Below are positions 43,477 through 52,030 of a DNA stretch of 64,000 nt, piece after piece. The position numbers and the translations under genes were made by a program. The notes under the pieces were generated by a model that saw only the letters and a program-made list of their open reading frames with translations, made no database searches and was not told the origin of the DNA. Source of the DNA: Massilia phyllostachyos (GTDB lineage: Bacteria > Pseudomonadota > Gammaproteobacteria > Burkholderiales > Burkholderiaceae_D); the NCBI RefSeq assembly GCF_021044825.1, contig NZ_JAJNOC010000012.1, forward strand, positions 62,001 to 126,000. Reading direction: 5' to 3'. Every line of letters begins with the position of its first letter. Position 1 is the stretch's first letter.

Positions 43477-44505
43477 ATGTACGAAACCTATTACGGACTG
43501 TCCGCCAAGCCCTTCCAGCTTCGCCCCGACCCCCACTTCTTCTTCGGCTCCAAGGGCCACAAGCGCGCCATGGCCTACCTCGAGTACGGCCTGTCGCAGG
43601 GCGAAGGCTTCATCGTCATCACGGGCGAGGTCGGCGCCGGCAAGACTACCTTGGTGCGCAACCTGCTCAACAAGATCCCGACCGACCAGATCGTCGCCGC
43701 CCACATCGTCAACACCAGCCTCGACCCGGAAGACACGCTGCGCATGGTGGTCTCCGCCTTCGGCCTGCCCTTCGAAGGCGCCAGCAAGGCCGAGCTGCTG
43801 AACCGCCTGGAACAGTTCCTGCGCGGCGTCGACCGCCAGGGCAAGCGCGCCCTGCTCGTGATCGACGAAGCCCAGAACCTGAACGCGCGCACGGTCGAAG
43901 AGCTGCGCATGCTGTCGAACTTCCAGACCGACGACCGCTCGCTGCTGCAGACTTTCCTGCTCGGCCAGCCGGAATTCCGCGCCACCCTGCACAGCCCCGG
44001 CATGCAGCAGCTGCGCCAGCGCGTGATCGCCAGCTACCATCTGGGCCCGATGGATGCGCAGGAGACCCGCGCCTACGTCGAGCACCGCCTGGCGACCGTG
44101 GGCTGGAAGGGCGACCCCGCTTTCGACGACGGCGCCTACGCCGCGGTTTACGCCTACAGCGGCGGCATCCCGCGCAAGACCAATACCCTGATGGACCGGG
44201 TGCTCCTGATGGGCTACCTGGAAGAGCTGCACGCCTTCACCGAAGCCGACATCAACACGGTGGTGCGCGACATCTCGGAAGAATTCGAACTGCCCGACGC
44301 CATCGGCGAGCCCGATCCGGCCGCGCTGCCGGGCGAACTGCGCACGGAACACCGCATGGGCGATCGCCGCGCGGCCAGCGTGGAAGTGCTGGACGAACGC
44401 ATGATGCGCCTCGAGAAGTCGATCGTCTCGGTACTGTCGATCCTGAAGAAAATCGTCGCCACGCCGCAAGGCGCGGCGGCCCAGCACATGGACAACCAGG
44501 AATGA
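43477..44505 (+). CDS. XrtA-associated ATPase (ExeA-like)
   Basis: AAA-type ATPase of 342 residues with the ExeA-like start MYETYYGLSAKPFQLRPDP. Walker A is GEVGAGKTT (residues 50-58) and Walker B is ALLVIDEAQNL. Sensor residues lie in ELRMLSNFQTDD and QLRQRVIASYHLGPM. There is no peptidoglycan-binding domain, unlike ExeA. The C-terminal 60 residues look helical. Its stop overlaps the deacetylase start (ATGA). The family is restricted to these loci; its precise role in assembly is unknown. Confidence 0.9.
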   Translation: MYETYYGLSAKPFQLRPDPHFFFGSKGHKRAMAYLEYGLSQGEGFIVITGEVGAGKTTLVRNLLNKIPTDQIVAAHIVNTSLDPEDTLRMVVSAFGLPFEGASKAELLNRLEQFLRGVDRQGKRALLVIDEAQNLNARTVEELRMLSNFQTDDRSLLQTFLLGQPEFRATLHSPGMQQLRQRVIASYHLGPMDAQETRAYVEHRLATVGWKGDPAFDDGAYAAVYAYSGGIPRKTNTLMDRVLLMGYLEELHAFTEADINTVVRDISEEFELPDAIGEPDPAALPGELRTEHRMGDRRAASVEVLDERMMRLEKSIVSVLSILKKIVATPQGAAAQHMDNQE

Positions 44506-45398
44506 AACTCTACGAACCAGCAGCCCGTCCCCTGCCTGCGCCGGGAGAACGCATCCGCAACGCCATGACCTGCGACGTGGAAGACTACTTCCAGGTCTCG
44601 GCCTTCGCCCCCTACATCGACCGCGATTCCTGGCCCACGCGCGAATGCCGCGTCGAAGCCAACATGGAACGCATCCTGGCGATCTACGAGCGCCACGGCG
44701 TGAAGGCGACCTTCTTCACCCTGGGCTGGATCGCCGAGCGCTATCCGCAGATGGTGAAACGAATCGTCGCCGCCGGCCACGAACTGGCCAGCCACGGCTA
44801 CGGCCACCTGCGCGCCTCCGACCAGACCCGCGCCCAGTTCGACAACGACATCCGTTCCTCGAAGGCGCTGCTGGAAGACATCGGCGGCCAGGCCGTGATC
44901 GGCTACCGCGCGCCGAGCTTCTCGATCGGCCACGCCAACCTGTGGGCCCTGGAAGCGCTGCAGGAAGCGGGCTACCGCTACAGCTCGAGCATCTACCCGA
45001 TCGCCCATGACCACTACGGCATGCCGGACGCGCCGCGCTTCGCTTTTTACCCGCACGGCCCGGACGGCCTGCTGGAAGTGCCGGTCACCACCGTCAACAT
45101 GCTGGGCCGGAACTTGCCGGCCGGCGGCGGCGGCTACTTCCGCCTGCTGCCCTACGCCCTGTCGCGCTGGATGATGCAGAAGGTGAACCGCGAAGACCGC
45201 CAGCCGGCCCTCTTCTACTTCCACCCCTGGGAACTCGACCCGGGCCAACCGCGCCCCGCAGGGCTGGACGCCAAGTCGCGCTTCCGCCACTACGTCAACA
45301 TCGAGCGCATGGAAGGCCGCCTCGAGCAGCTGGCGCGCGACTTCGCGTGGGACCGCATGGACCGCATCTTCCTCGACCAGAAACAAGCAAGGCAATGA
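44502..45398 (+). CDS. XrtA-associated polysaccharide deacetylase (DUF3473)
   Basis: NodB-family deacetylase of 298 residues with the C-terminal DUF3473 extension. Motif 1 is TCDVEDYF, with D at the catalytic and metal positions; motif 2 is SHGYGH; motif 3 is GYRAPSFSI. FYFHPWELDPGQPR marks the extension. No signal peptide is seen, so it should act in the cytoplasm on lipid-linked or nucleotide sugars. It is coupled to the genes on both sides through ATGA overlaps. Confidence 0.92.
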   Translation: MKLYEPAARPLPAPGERIRNAMTCDVEDYFQVSAFAPYIDRDSWPTRECRVEANMERILAIYERHGVKATFFTLGWIAERYPQMVKRIVAAGHELASHGYGHLRASDQTRAQFDNDIRSSKALLEDIGGQAVIGYRAPSFSIGHANLWALEALQEAGYRYSSSIYPIAHDHYGMPDAPRFAFYPHGPDGLLEVPVTTVNMLGRNLPAGGGGYFRLLPYALSRWMMQKVNREDRQPALFYFHPWELDPGQPRPAGLDAKSRFRHYVNIERMEGRLEQLARDFAWDRMDRIFLDQKQARQ

Positions 45399-46486
45399 AC
45401 TCGATCATCGAAGCCGCGCAGGCCAGGCGCGCCGCGCCCGCGACCGGGCCGCAAACCCTCAAACTGCTGCAGAACGCCGACTATGCCCGCTGGGATGCCT
45501 TCGTGCGCGCCTGCCCGGACGCCACCTTCTTCCACCTGTCTGGCTGGCAGAAAGTCATCGAGCAATCCTTCGGCATCAAGACCTGGTTCTACTACGTCGA
45601 GCAGGACGGCGACATCCTGGGCGTGCTGCCGCTGGCCGAGATCAAGAGCCGCCTGTTCGGCCATTCGCTGGGCGCCATGCCCTTCTGCGTCTACGGCGGC
45701 CCGGCCACCCTCGACGACGGCGCCCGCCTGCTGCTCGACGGCGCGGCCGACAAGCTGGCGCGCGAGCTGGGCGTCGGCCACCTCGAATACCGCGGCATGA
45801 CCCGCGCCCATCCGGACGACCCTGATTTCCACACCAAGGAACTGTACGTCACCTTCCGCAAGGAGATCAGTGCCGACGACGAAGCCAACCTGAACGCCAT
45901 CCCGCGCAAGCAGCGCGCCATGGTGCGCAAGGGGATCAAGCTGGGCCTGAAGGGCGTGGTAGAAAGCAACGTCGACCGCATGTTCGAAGCCTATGCCCAC
46001 AGCGTGCTGCGCCTGGGCACCCCGGTGTTCCCGAAAAAATACTTCGCCCTGCTCCAGCAGACCTTCGGCGACGAGTGCGAGGTGCGTTCGATCTACACCG
46101 AAGACGACCGCCTGGTGGCTTCGGTGCTGTCGTTCTACTGGCGCGACGAAGTGGTGCCCTACTACGGCGGCGGCATGGACCTGGCGCGCGAAGTGGCCGG
46201 CAACGACTTCATGTACTGGAACCTGATGCAGGCCGCCGCCGCGCGTGGCTGCCGCATCTTCGACTACGGCCGCAGCAAGCTGGGCACCGGCGCCTACGAC
46301 TTCAAGAAGAACTGGGGCTTCACGGCGACGCCGCTGCCCTACGAGTACAAGCTGTACGGCGCCGACAAACTGCCGGACAATAATCCGCTGAACCCCAAAT
46401 ACCAGCTCTTCATCAAGATGTGGAAGAAGCTGCCGCTGCCGGTGGCGAACTTCATCGGCCCCTACATCGTGCGCAACCTGGGATAA
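45395..46486 (+). CDS. FemAB-family XrtA/PEP-CTERM-system protein
   Basis: A 363-residue double-GNAT protein related to FemAB aminoacyl or acyl transferases. ATG 45395 overlaps the deacetylase stop. Typical stretches are CPDATFFHLSGWQKVIEQSF, FGHSLGAMPFCVYGGPA and RIFDYGRSKLGTGAYDFKKN. It could add an amino acid or acyl group to the repeat unit or to a protein; the family is specific to exosortase A loci. The glycosyltransferase starts 3 bases after its stop. Confidence 0.9.
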   Translation: MNSIIEAAQARRAAPATGPQTLKLLQNADYARWDAFVRACPDATFFHLSGWQKVIEQSFGIKTWFYYVEQDGDILGVLPLAEIKSRLFGHSLGAMPFCVYGGPATLDDGARLLLDGAADKLARELGVGHLEYRGMTRAHPDDPDFHTKELYVTFRKEISADDEANLNAIPRKQRAMVRKGIKLGLKGVVESNVDRMFEAYAHSVLRLGTPVFPKKYFALLQQTFGDECEVRSIYTEDDRLVASVLSFYWRDEVVPYYGGGMDLAREVAGNDFMYWNLMQAAAARGCRIFDYGRSKLGTGAYDFKKNWGFTATPLPYEYKLYGADKLPDNNPLNPKYQLFIKMWKKLPLPVANFIGPYIVRNLG

Positions 46487-46489
46487 GAC

Positions 46490-47683
46490 GTGGAAGACCT
46501 GCTGCTGCTGATCCACCGGATCCCCTACCCGCCCAACAAGGGCGACAAGATCCGCTCCTACCACCTGCTCAAGCACCTGGCGCGCGACTACCGGGTGCAC
46601 CTGGCCACGTTCGTGGACGACGCCGACGACTGGCAGCACGTGCCGACGGTGGAGAAGATGTGCGCCAGCAGCCACTTCGCCAGCCTGAACCCCCTGCTTT
46701 CGCGCGTGCGCAGCCTCGGCGCGCTGGTGAAGAACCGCTCGCTCTCGCTCGACTATTACCGCGACGCCAACCTGGCGCGCTGGGTCGACCAGACCGTCGC
46801 CGCGCACAAGATCGAGCGCGTGCTGGTGTTTTCCTCGGCGATGGCGCAGTACGCCGACAAGTACCCGAACGCGCGCCGCGTGGTCGACTTCTGCGACGTC
46901 GACTCCGACAAGTGGCGCCAGTACGCGGACAAGAAAGCCTGGCCGATGAGCTGGCTGTACCGTCACGAGGCGCGCCAGCTGCTGTCCTACGAGCGCCAGG
47001 TGGCGCGCGACTACGACGCCTCGCTGTTCGTGTCGGCCCCGGAAGCGGATCTGTTCCGCCAGCTGGCGCCGGAAAGCGACGCGCGCATCGGCTTCTTCAG
47101 CAACGGCGTCGACACCGACTACTTCTCGCCGGCCGCCGCCGGCCCTTCGCCGTTCAAGGACGGCGAGCGCGCCATCGTGTTCACCGGCGCCATGGATTAC
47201 TGGCCCAACGTCGACGCGGTGCAGTGGTTCGCCCAGGACGTGATGCCGCTGCTGCGCGCGCGCTTTGCCGACCTGAGCTTCTACATCGTCGGCGCGCGTC
47301 CGGCCCCGGCGGTGCTGGAACTGGCGAAGCAGGCGAACATCTTCGTGACCGGCACCGTGCCGGACGTGCGCCCCTACATCGCGCACGCGCGCGCCGCGGT
47401 GGCGCCGCTGCGCATCGCGCGCGGCATCCAGAACAAGGTGCTCGAAGCGATGGCGATGGCCACCCCGGTGGTGGTCTCGCCGCAGGCCCTGGAAGGCATC
47501 GAGGCCGAGCCGGGGCGCGAACTGGTGCTGGCGCAGAATGCCGGCGGCTACGTCGATGCGATCGCGGCCCTGCTGGCGCGCAGCGACAATCACATCGGCC
47601 TGGCGGCACGCGCCAGGGTTGAACGCAAATACAGCTGGCCGAGCAACCTGGCCTGCATCGGGGAGCGACTGGAATGTTCTTGA
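46490..47683 (+). CDS. XrtA-associated glycosyltransferase (TIGR03087-like, GT4 fold)
   Basis: A 397-residue GT-B glycosyltransferase starting at GTG 46490 with VEDLLLLIHRIPYPPNKGDK, the donor end of the N-domain. The C-domain has IVFTGAMDYWPNVDAVQWF, then IVGARPAPAVLELAKQ and the acidic-region motif RGIQNKVLEAMAMATPVVVS. Donor and acceptor are unknown. Its last 10 bases overlap the exosortase gene. Confidence 0.9.
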   Translation: MEDLLLLIHRIPYPPNKGDKIRSYHLLKHLARDYRVHLATFVDDADDWQHVPTVEKMCASSHFASLNPLLSRVRSLGALVKNRSLSLDYYRDANLARWVDQTVAAHKIERVLVFSSAMAQYADKYPNARRVVDFCDVDSDKWRQYADKKAWPMSWLYRHEARQLLSYERQVARDYDASLFVSAPEADLFRQLAPESDARIGFFSNGVDTDYFSPAAAGPSPFKDGERAIVFTGAMDYWPNVDAVQWFAQDVMPLLRARFADLSFYIVGARPAPAVLELAKQANIFVTGTVPDVRPYIAHARAAVAPLRIARGIQNKVLEAMAMATPVVVSPQALEGIEAEPGRELVLAQNAGGYVDAIAALLARSDNHIGLAARARVERKYSWPSNLACIGERLECS

Positions 47684-49242
47684 AACCACCACCCGGCGTC
47701 GACGCCGCCGCCCTGCCGGCAACGGCGCCCGTGAACCTGCCGCGCGCCGGCGTCGTCGCGCTCGCCCTGGCCCTGCTGGCGCCCTTCCTGCTGTACTGGC
47801 AGACCGCGGCCTCGATGGTCGCGATCTGGAACAGCTCCGAGACCTTCGCCCACGGCTACGTGATCCTGCCGATCAGCCTCGGCCTGATCTGGCGCCAGCG
47901 CGCCTGGTTCGCGCTCTTGCCGGCGCGGCCCTGGTGGCCGGGCCTGGTGCTGCTGGCCGGCGCCGGCGCCGCCTGGCTGGCCGGCCGCATGGGCGACGTG
48001 CAGGTGGTGATGCAGTACGCCTTCGTCGCGACCTTGCCGCTGGCCGCGCTGACCCTGCTGGGGCCGCGCCTGGCCTCGAAATTCACCTTCCCGCTGCTGT
48101 TCCTGCTGTTCGCGGTGCCGTTCGGCGAGATCTTCGTCGGCCCCCTGATCGAGTACACCGCCGACTTCACGGTGTGGGCGGTGCAGGCCACCGGCATCCC
48201 GGTGCTGCGCAACGGCACCCGCTTCGAACTGCCGACCGGCAGCTGGTCGGTGGTCGAGGCCTGCAGCGGCATCCGCTACCTGATCTCCTCGATCACCCTG
48301 GGCTGCCTGTACGCCTACCTGACCTACCGCTCGAACACGCGGCGTGCCGTCTTCATCGGCCTGTCGATCGTGGTGCCGATCGTGGCCAACTGGCTGCGCG
48401 CTTACGGCATCGTGATGATCGGCCACATGAGCGGCATGGAGCTGGCCACCGGCGTCGACCACCTGGTCTACGGCTGGCTGTTCTTCGGCCTGATCATGTT
48501 CATCATGTTCTGGATCGGCAGCTACTGGCGCGAGGACGAGCAGCCCGCATCCGCGGCAGGAGGCAAGGCAGCGGCCCCGGCGGTCGGGAGCGCCGGGAAA
48601 GCCGGTGCGCTGCTGCCGATGGCGGTGGCGGTGGTGGCGGTTTGCGCCGCATGGCCCGCCTTCGCCGTCGTCAACGAGCGCGCCAACTACAATCCGCAGC
48701 CGGTCAAGCTCGGCGAACCGGGCGTGGCCTGGCCGCAGGCGGCCGGCTTCGCCGACTGGGAAGTCCATTACATGGAGCCGGACGCGCGCGTGAAGCGCGT
48801 CTACGCGGCGCCGGACGGCCGCCTGGTGCAGATGCAGCTGCTGTACTACCGCAACCAGACCAAGCAGAAAGGCCTGATCAGTTCGGTCAACCGCCTCGCC
48901 GGCGAAAAAGCCGCCTACCACGAGATCGCCGCCAGCGTGCGTACCGAGCAGGCCGGCGGCCGCTCGCTGGCGCTGCGCGAAGCCATCATGCGCGGTCCTG
49001 ACGGCCCGCTGGTGGTATGGCACGTCCTGTGGGTCGACGGCCAGTACACGACCAGCAACGTGGCCGGCAAGCTGCGCCAGGCCCAGGGCAAGCTGCAGTT
49101 CCGCGGCGACGACGGCGCGCTGCTGGCGCTCGCCGCTCCGGCTGCCGACAGCCAGGACGCGGCGCGCGCCATCCTGCGCACCTTCCTGGCCCAGAATTTC
49201 GGCGCGATCGATGCGGCCCTGGTACAGGCACGGCAACAATAA
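47674..49242 (+). CDS. xrtA: Exosortase A fused to an EpsI-like domain
   Basis: Membrane cysteine protease/transpeptidase that cuts PEP-CTERM signals. Residues 1-280 hold eight or so membrane helices. The catalytic set is visible: C197 in EACSGIRYL, R242 in ANWLRAYG, and H263 in VDHLVYGW. Residues about 340-522 are an EpsI domain (GLISSVNRLAGEKAAYHEIA), normally a separate gene next to exosortases. This fusion is typical for XrtA of betaproteobacteria. It overlaps the upstream gene by 10 bases. Its substrate in this window is the PEP-CTERM protein at 30787-31644. Confidence 0.95.
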   Translation: MFLKPPPGVDAAALPATAPVNLPRAGVVALALALLAPFLLYWQTAASMVAIWNSSETFAHGYVILPISLGLIWRQRAWFALLPARPWWPGLVLLAGAGAAWLAGRMGDVQVVMQYAFVATLPLAALTLLGPRLASKFTFPLLFLLFAVPFGEIFVGPLIEYTADFTVWAVQATGIPVLRNGTRFELPTGSWSVVEACSGIRYLISSITLGCLYAYLTYRSNTRRAVFIGLSIVVPIVANWLRAYGIVMIGHMSGMELATGVDHLVYGWLFFGLIMFIMFWIGSYWREDEQPASAAGGKAAAPAVGSAGKAGALLPMAVAVVAVCAAWPAFAVVNERANYNPQPVKLGEPGVAWPQAAGFADWEVHYMEPDARVKRVYAAPDGRLVQMQLLYYRNQTKQKGLISSVNRLAGEKAAYHEIAASVRTEQAGGRSLALREAIMRGPDGPLVVWHVLWVDGQYTTSNVAGKLRQAQGKLQFRGDDGALLALAAPAADSQDAARAILRTFLAQNFGAIDAALVQARQQ

Positions 49243-49253
49243 GACAACAGAAC

Positions 49254-50861
49254 ATGAACATCGTCATCTTCACCGCCCATCTCGATTTCAATGTCCGGTG
49301 GAATATCGTCTCGCTGGCCGACCAATACCCAGACTGCCGGTTCTCGGTGCTGGTCCATGCGCCGCGCAAGGGTGCGTCCACCCTGCTGCGCAACCAGTGG
49401 AAGAACCTGCGCCGCCACGGCTGGCGCTGGATTCCCTACCAGGGTGCGGAAATCGTGGGACTGGCGGCCGGCCGTTTCGCATCGCGTCCACAGCAAAGTC
49501 CTGACCGTCCCGGCCAGGCCTTCACCCTGGAAGCGCTGCAGCAGCATCCGCGCATCGCCATCAAGCGGGTCGCGGCCATTAACGGGCCGGAAGCCTGCGC
49601 CTGGGCCGCCGAGCGCCAGCCCGACCTCGGCATCGCGCTCGGCGCACCAATCCTGAAACCGGCCCTGTTCGCGCTGCCGCGCATGGGCACCATCAACCTG
49701 CACAAGGGCCGCCTGCCGCATTACCGCGGCATGCCGCCCGGCTTCTGGGAACTGCACAACGGCGAAGACAGCGTGGGCGTCACGGTCCACCGCGTGGACG
49801 CCGGCCTCGACACCGGCGACATCCTGCTTGAGGCGAGCGTGCCGGTGGACCGCTTCTCGACCCTGCGCGGCCTGAAGACCAAACTCGATCGCGTCGGCGT
49901 GGAACTGGTGTGCGAGGCGGTCGGCCGCCTGCGCGACGGCAGCGCCGCTTTCAAGCCGCAGCCGCAAGGCGGCAGCACCAATACCCGCCCGCCGCTGGCG
50001 CTGGAAGCTCGCCTGGCGCGCCGGCTGGCCGCACGCGACCCGTCGCGCGGCAGCCTGCCCAAGGTCGCCGCCAAGCAGCTGATGTTCATGGCCTATGCGC
50101 GCGCCTGGATGCCGCTGGTGAACTGGCTGCACGGCCGCGCCAACCAGCAGCGCGTCATCATCCTGCTGTACCACCGCGTGAGCGACCAGTTCCGCGACAA
50201 CGTCACGATCGGCATCGAGCGCTTTGACGAACACATGGCCTATGTCGCCAAGCATTTCGTGACCGTGTCGTTGAAGGAGATCGTGGAAGGGAGGATTCCG
50301 CGCAATACCAGCAAACCCGTGATCGCCGTGTCCTTCGACGACGGCTACCTGGACAACTACGAGAACGCCGCGCCGGTCCTTCTCAAGCACGGTGTGCCGT
50401 GCACCTTCTTCGTGAGCACCGAGAAGGTGCGCGACAACCAGCCTTTTGATCACGACATGCGCGCCCTCGGTTTCGGCCTGGACAACATGAGCTGGGAGCA
50501 GATTCGCCGCATGCGCGACTGGGGCCTGCATTTCGGCAGCCACACGCGCAACCACGTGAACCTGGCGGAAATCGGCGACGAACTCGCGCTGGAGGAGTTG
50601 CAGGGATCGCTCAACGACATCCGCCGCGAGCTGGGCCAGGAGCAGGTCTTCATCGCCTACCCATATGGCCGCAAGCACCACATCACGGCGGCGCGCATCG
50701 ACATGATGAAGCAGCTCGGCTACGCGGCCTGCTTCTCGGCCTACGGCGGCCTGAACGGCTCGGACCTGGACCTGTTCAACATCCGGCGCATCGGCGTGAA
50801 CTGGGCCTTCGACCTGACGACCCTGCAGGCGCGCCTGCGCGGCTGGGACAAGACCCGATGA
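49254..50861 (+). CDS. Formyltransferase-polysaccharide deacetylase fusion
   Basis: A two-domain protein of 535 residues. Residues 1-220 are a formyltransferase domain: INLHKGRLPHYRG supplies Asn and His, and DTGDIL supplies the Asp of the N-H-D set. After a linker (about 245-295), residues 300-535 are a NodB deacetylase, with AVSFDDGYLDN as motif 1 and SHTRNH as motif 2. The pair would suit removal of an N-acetyl group and formylation of the amine on one amino sugar (inference). The start is ATG 49254. Its stop overlaps the next gene (ATGA). Confidence 0.9.
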   Translation: MNIVIFTAHLDFNVRWNIVSLADQYPDCRFSVLVHAPRKGASTLLRNQWKNLRRHGWRWIPYQGAEIVGLAAGRFASRPQQSPDRPGQAFTLEALQQHPRIAIKRVAAINGPEACAWAAERQPDLGIALGAPILKPALFALPRMGTINLHKGRLPHYRGMPPGFWELHNGEDSVGVTVHRVDAGLDTGDILLEASVPVDRFSTLRGLKTKLDRVGVELVCEAVGRLRDGSAAFKPQPQGGSTNTRPPLALEARLARRLAARDPSRGSLPKVAAKQLMFMAYARAWMPLVNWLHGRANQQRVIILLYHRVSDQFRDNVTIGIERFDEHMAYVAKHFVTVSLKEIVEGRIPRNTSKPVIAVSFDDGYLDNYENAAPVLLKHGVPCTFFVSTEKVRDNQPFDHDMRALGFGLDNMSWEQIRRMRDWGLHFGSHTRNHVNLAEIGDELALEELQGSLNDIRRELGQEQVFIAYPYGRKHHITAARIDMMKQLGYAACFSAYGGLNGSDLDLFNIRRIGVNWAFDLTTLQARLRGWDKTR

Positions 50862-52030
50862 AGCAGCCGCCCCTAATCGTCCACCTGACCTATGTCCTCG
50901 ATTTCGGCGGACTGGAGACCTTGCTGGTCGAGCAGATCAACCGCATGCCGGCCGACCGCTATCGCCACGCGATCGTTTGCCTGACCCGCTATTCCGACTT
51001 CGCCAAGCGGATCACGCGTCCCGGCGTCGAGGTCATCGCCCTGAACAAGCCACCCGGGCTGGCGCCGGAGATCCACCTGCAGCTGTTCCGCCTGCTGCGC
51101 CGCCTGCGGCCGGCCATCCTGCATACCTACAACCTGACCGCGATCGAATACCAGCTGACGGCGCTGCTGGCCGGGGTACCGGTGCGAGTGCACGCCGAGC
51201 ACGGGCGCGATGCCGGCGACCCCGACGGCAGCAACCGCAAGCACAACCTGCTGCGCCGCCTGCTGGTGCCGGCGATCGACTGCTTCGTCCCGGTCTCGGC
51301 CGACCTGCGCAACTGGCTCGCCAACACGGTCGGCGTGCCCGAGGCCAAGAACAAACTGATCCACAACGGCGTCGACACCGATGCCTACCGTCCCGACCCG
51401 ACCGCAGCAAGGCCGGACGGCTGGCCCGACTGGCGCGACTGCTTCGTGATCGGCACCGTCGGCCGGATCCAGGACGTCAAGGACCATGCCTCCCTGATCG
51501 ACGCATTTGCCCAGCTGCGCCGGCTGCTGCCGGACGCCGCTCCGCGCCTGCGCCTGGCGATCGTCGGCGAAGGACCGCTGCGCAGCCGCCTGCAGCGCAA
51601 GGTGAGCGAGGCGGGCCTGGACGACGTCGTCCTGCTGCCCGGTGCACGCCACGACATCGCCGCCGTCATGCGCTGCTTCGACGTGTTCGCCCTCAGCTCG
51701 ATCGCCGAGGGAACGCCGGTGACCATGCTGGAGGCGATGGCGAGCGGCCTGCCGGTGGTATCGACCGCCGTCGGCGGCATTCCCGACCTGGTGCAGGAAG
51801 GCCGCACCGGCCTGCTCGTGCCTGCGCGCGACCCGGCGGCGCTGGCCGCGGCTCTCGCACACTACGCATCGCAGCTGCAATTGGCACGGCAGCACGGCGC
51901 CCAAGCGCGCCTGCACGTCGACCAGCATCACGGCATGAACGCCATGGTGTCGGGCTACCTGGCGCTCTACGACCGCCTCTCGATGACCAAGACAACCCCT
52001 GATAAAGCAATCGAACCATGTGCGGAATAG
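50858..52030 (+). CDS. XrtA-associated glycosyltransferase (TIGR03088-like, GT4)
   Basis: A 390-residue GT-B enzyme. The start LIVHLTYVLDFGGLETLLVE carries the glycine-rich N-domain loop. The C-domain reads VIGTVGRIQDVKDHASLIDA, then LPGARHDIAAVMRCFDVFAL and EGTPVTMLEAMASGLPVVST, with the EX7E-type donor site. It overlaps the deacetylase gene by 4 bases and the amidotransferase gene by 13. The sugar is unknown. Confidence 0.92.
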   Translation: MKQPPLIVHLTYVLDFGGLETLLVEQINRMPADRYRHAIVCLTRYSDFAKRITRPGVEVIALNKPPGLAPEIHLQLFRLLRRLRPAILHTYNLTAIEYQLTALLAGVPVRVHAEHGRDAGDPDGSNRKHNLLRRLLVPAIDCFVPVSADLRNWLANTVGVPEAKNKLIHNGVDTDAYRPDPTAARPDGWPDWRDCFVIGTVGRIQDVKDHASLIDAFAQLRRLLPDAAPRLRLAIVGEGPLRSRLQRKVSEAGLDDVVLLPGARHDIAAVMRCFDVFALSSIAEGTPVTMLEAMASGLPVVSTAVGGIPDLVQEGRTGLLVPARDPAALAAALAHYASQLQLARQHGAQARLHVDQHHGMNAMVSGYLALYDRLSMTKTTPDKAIEPCAE

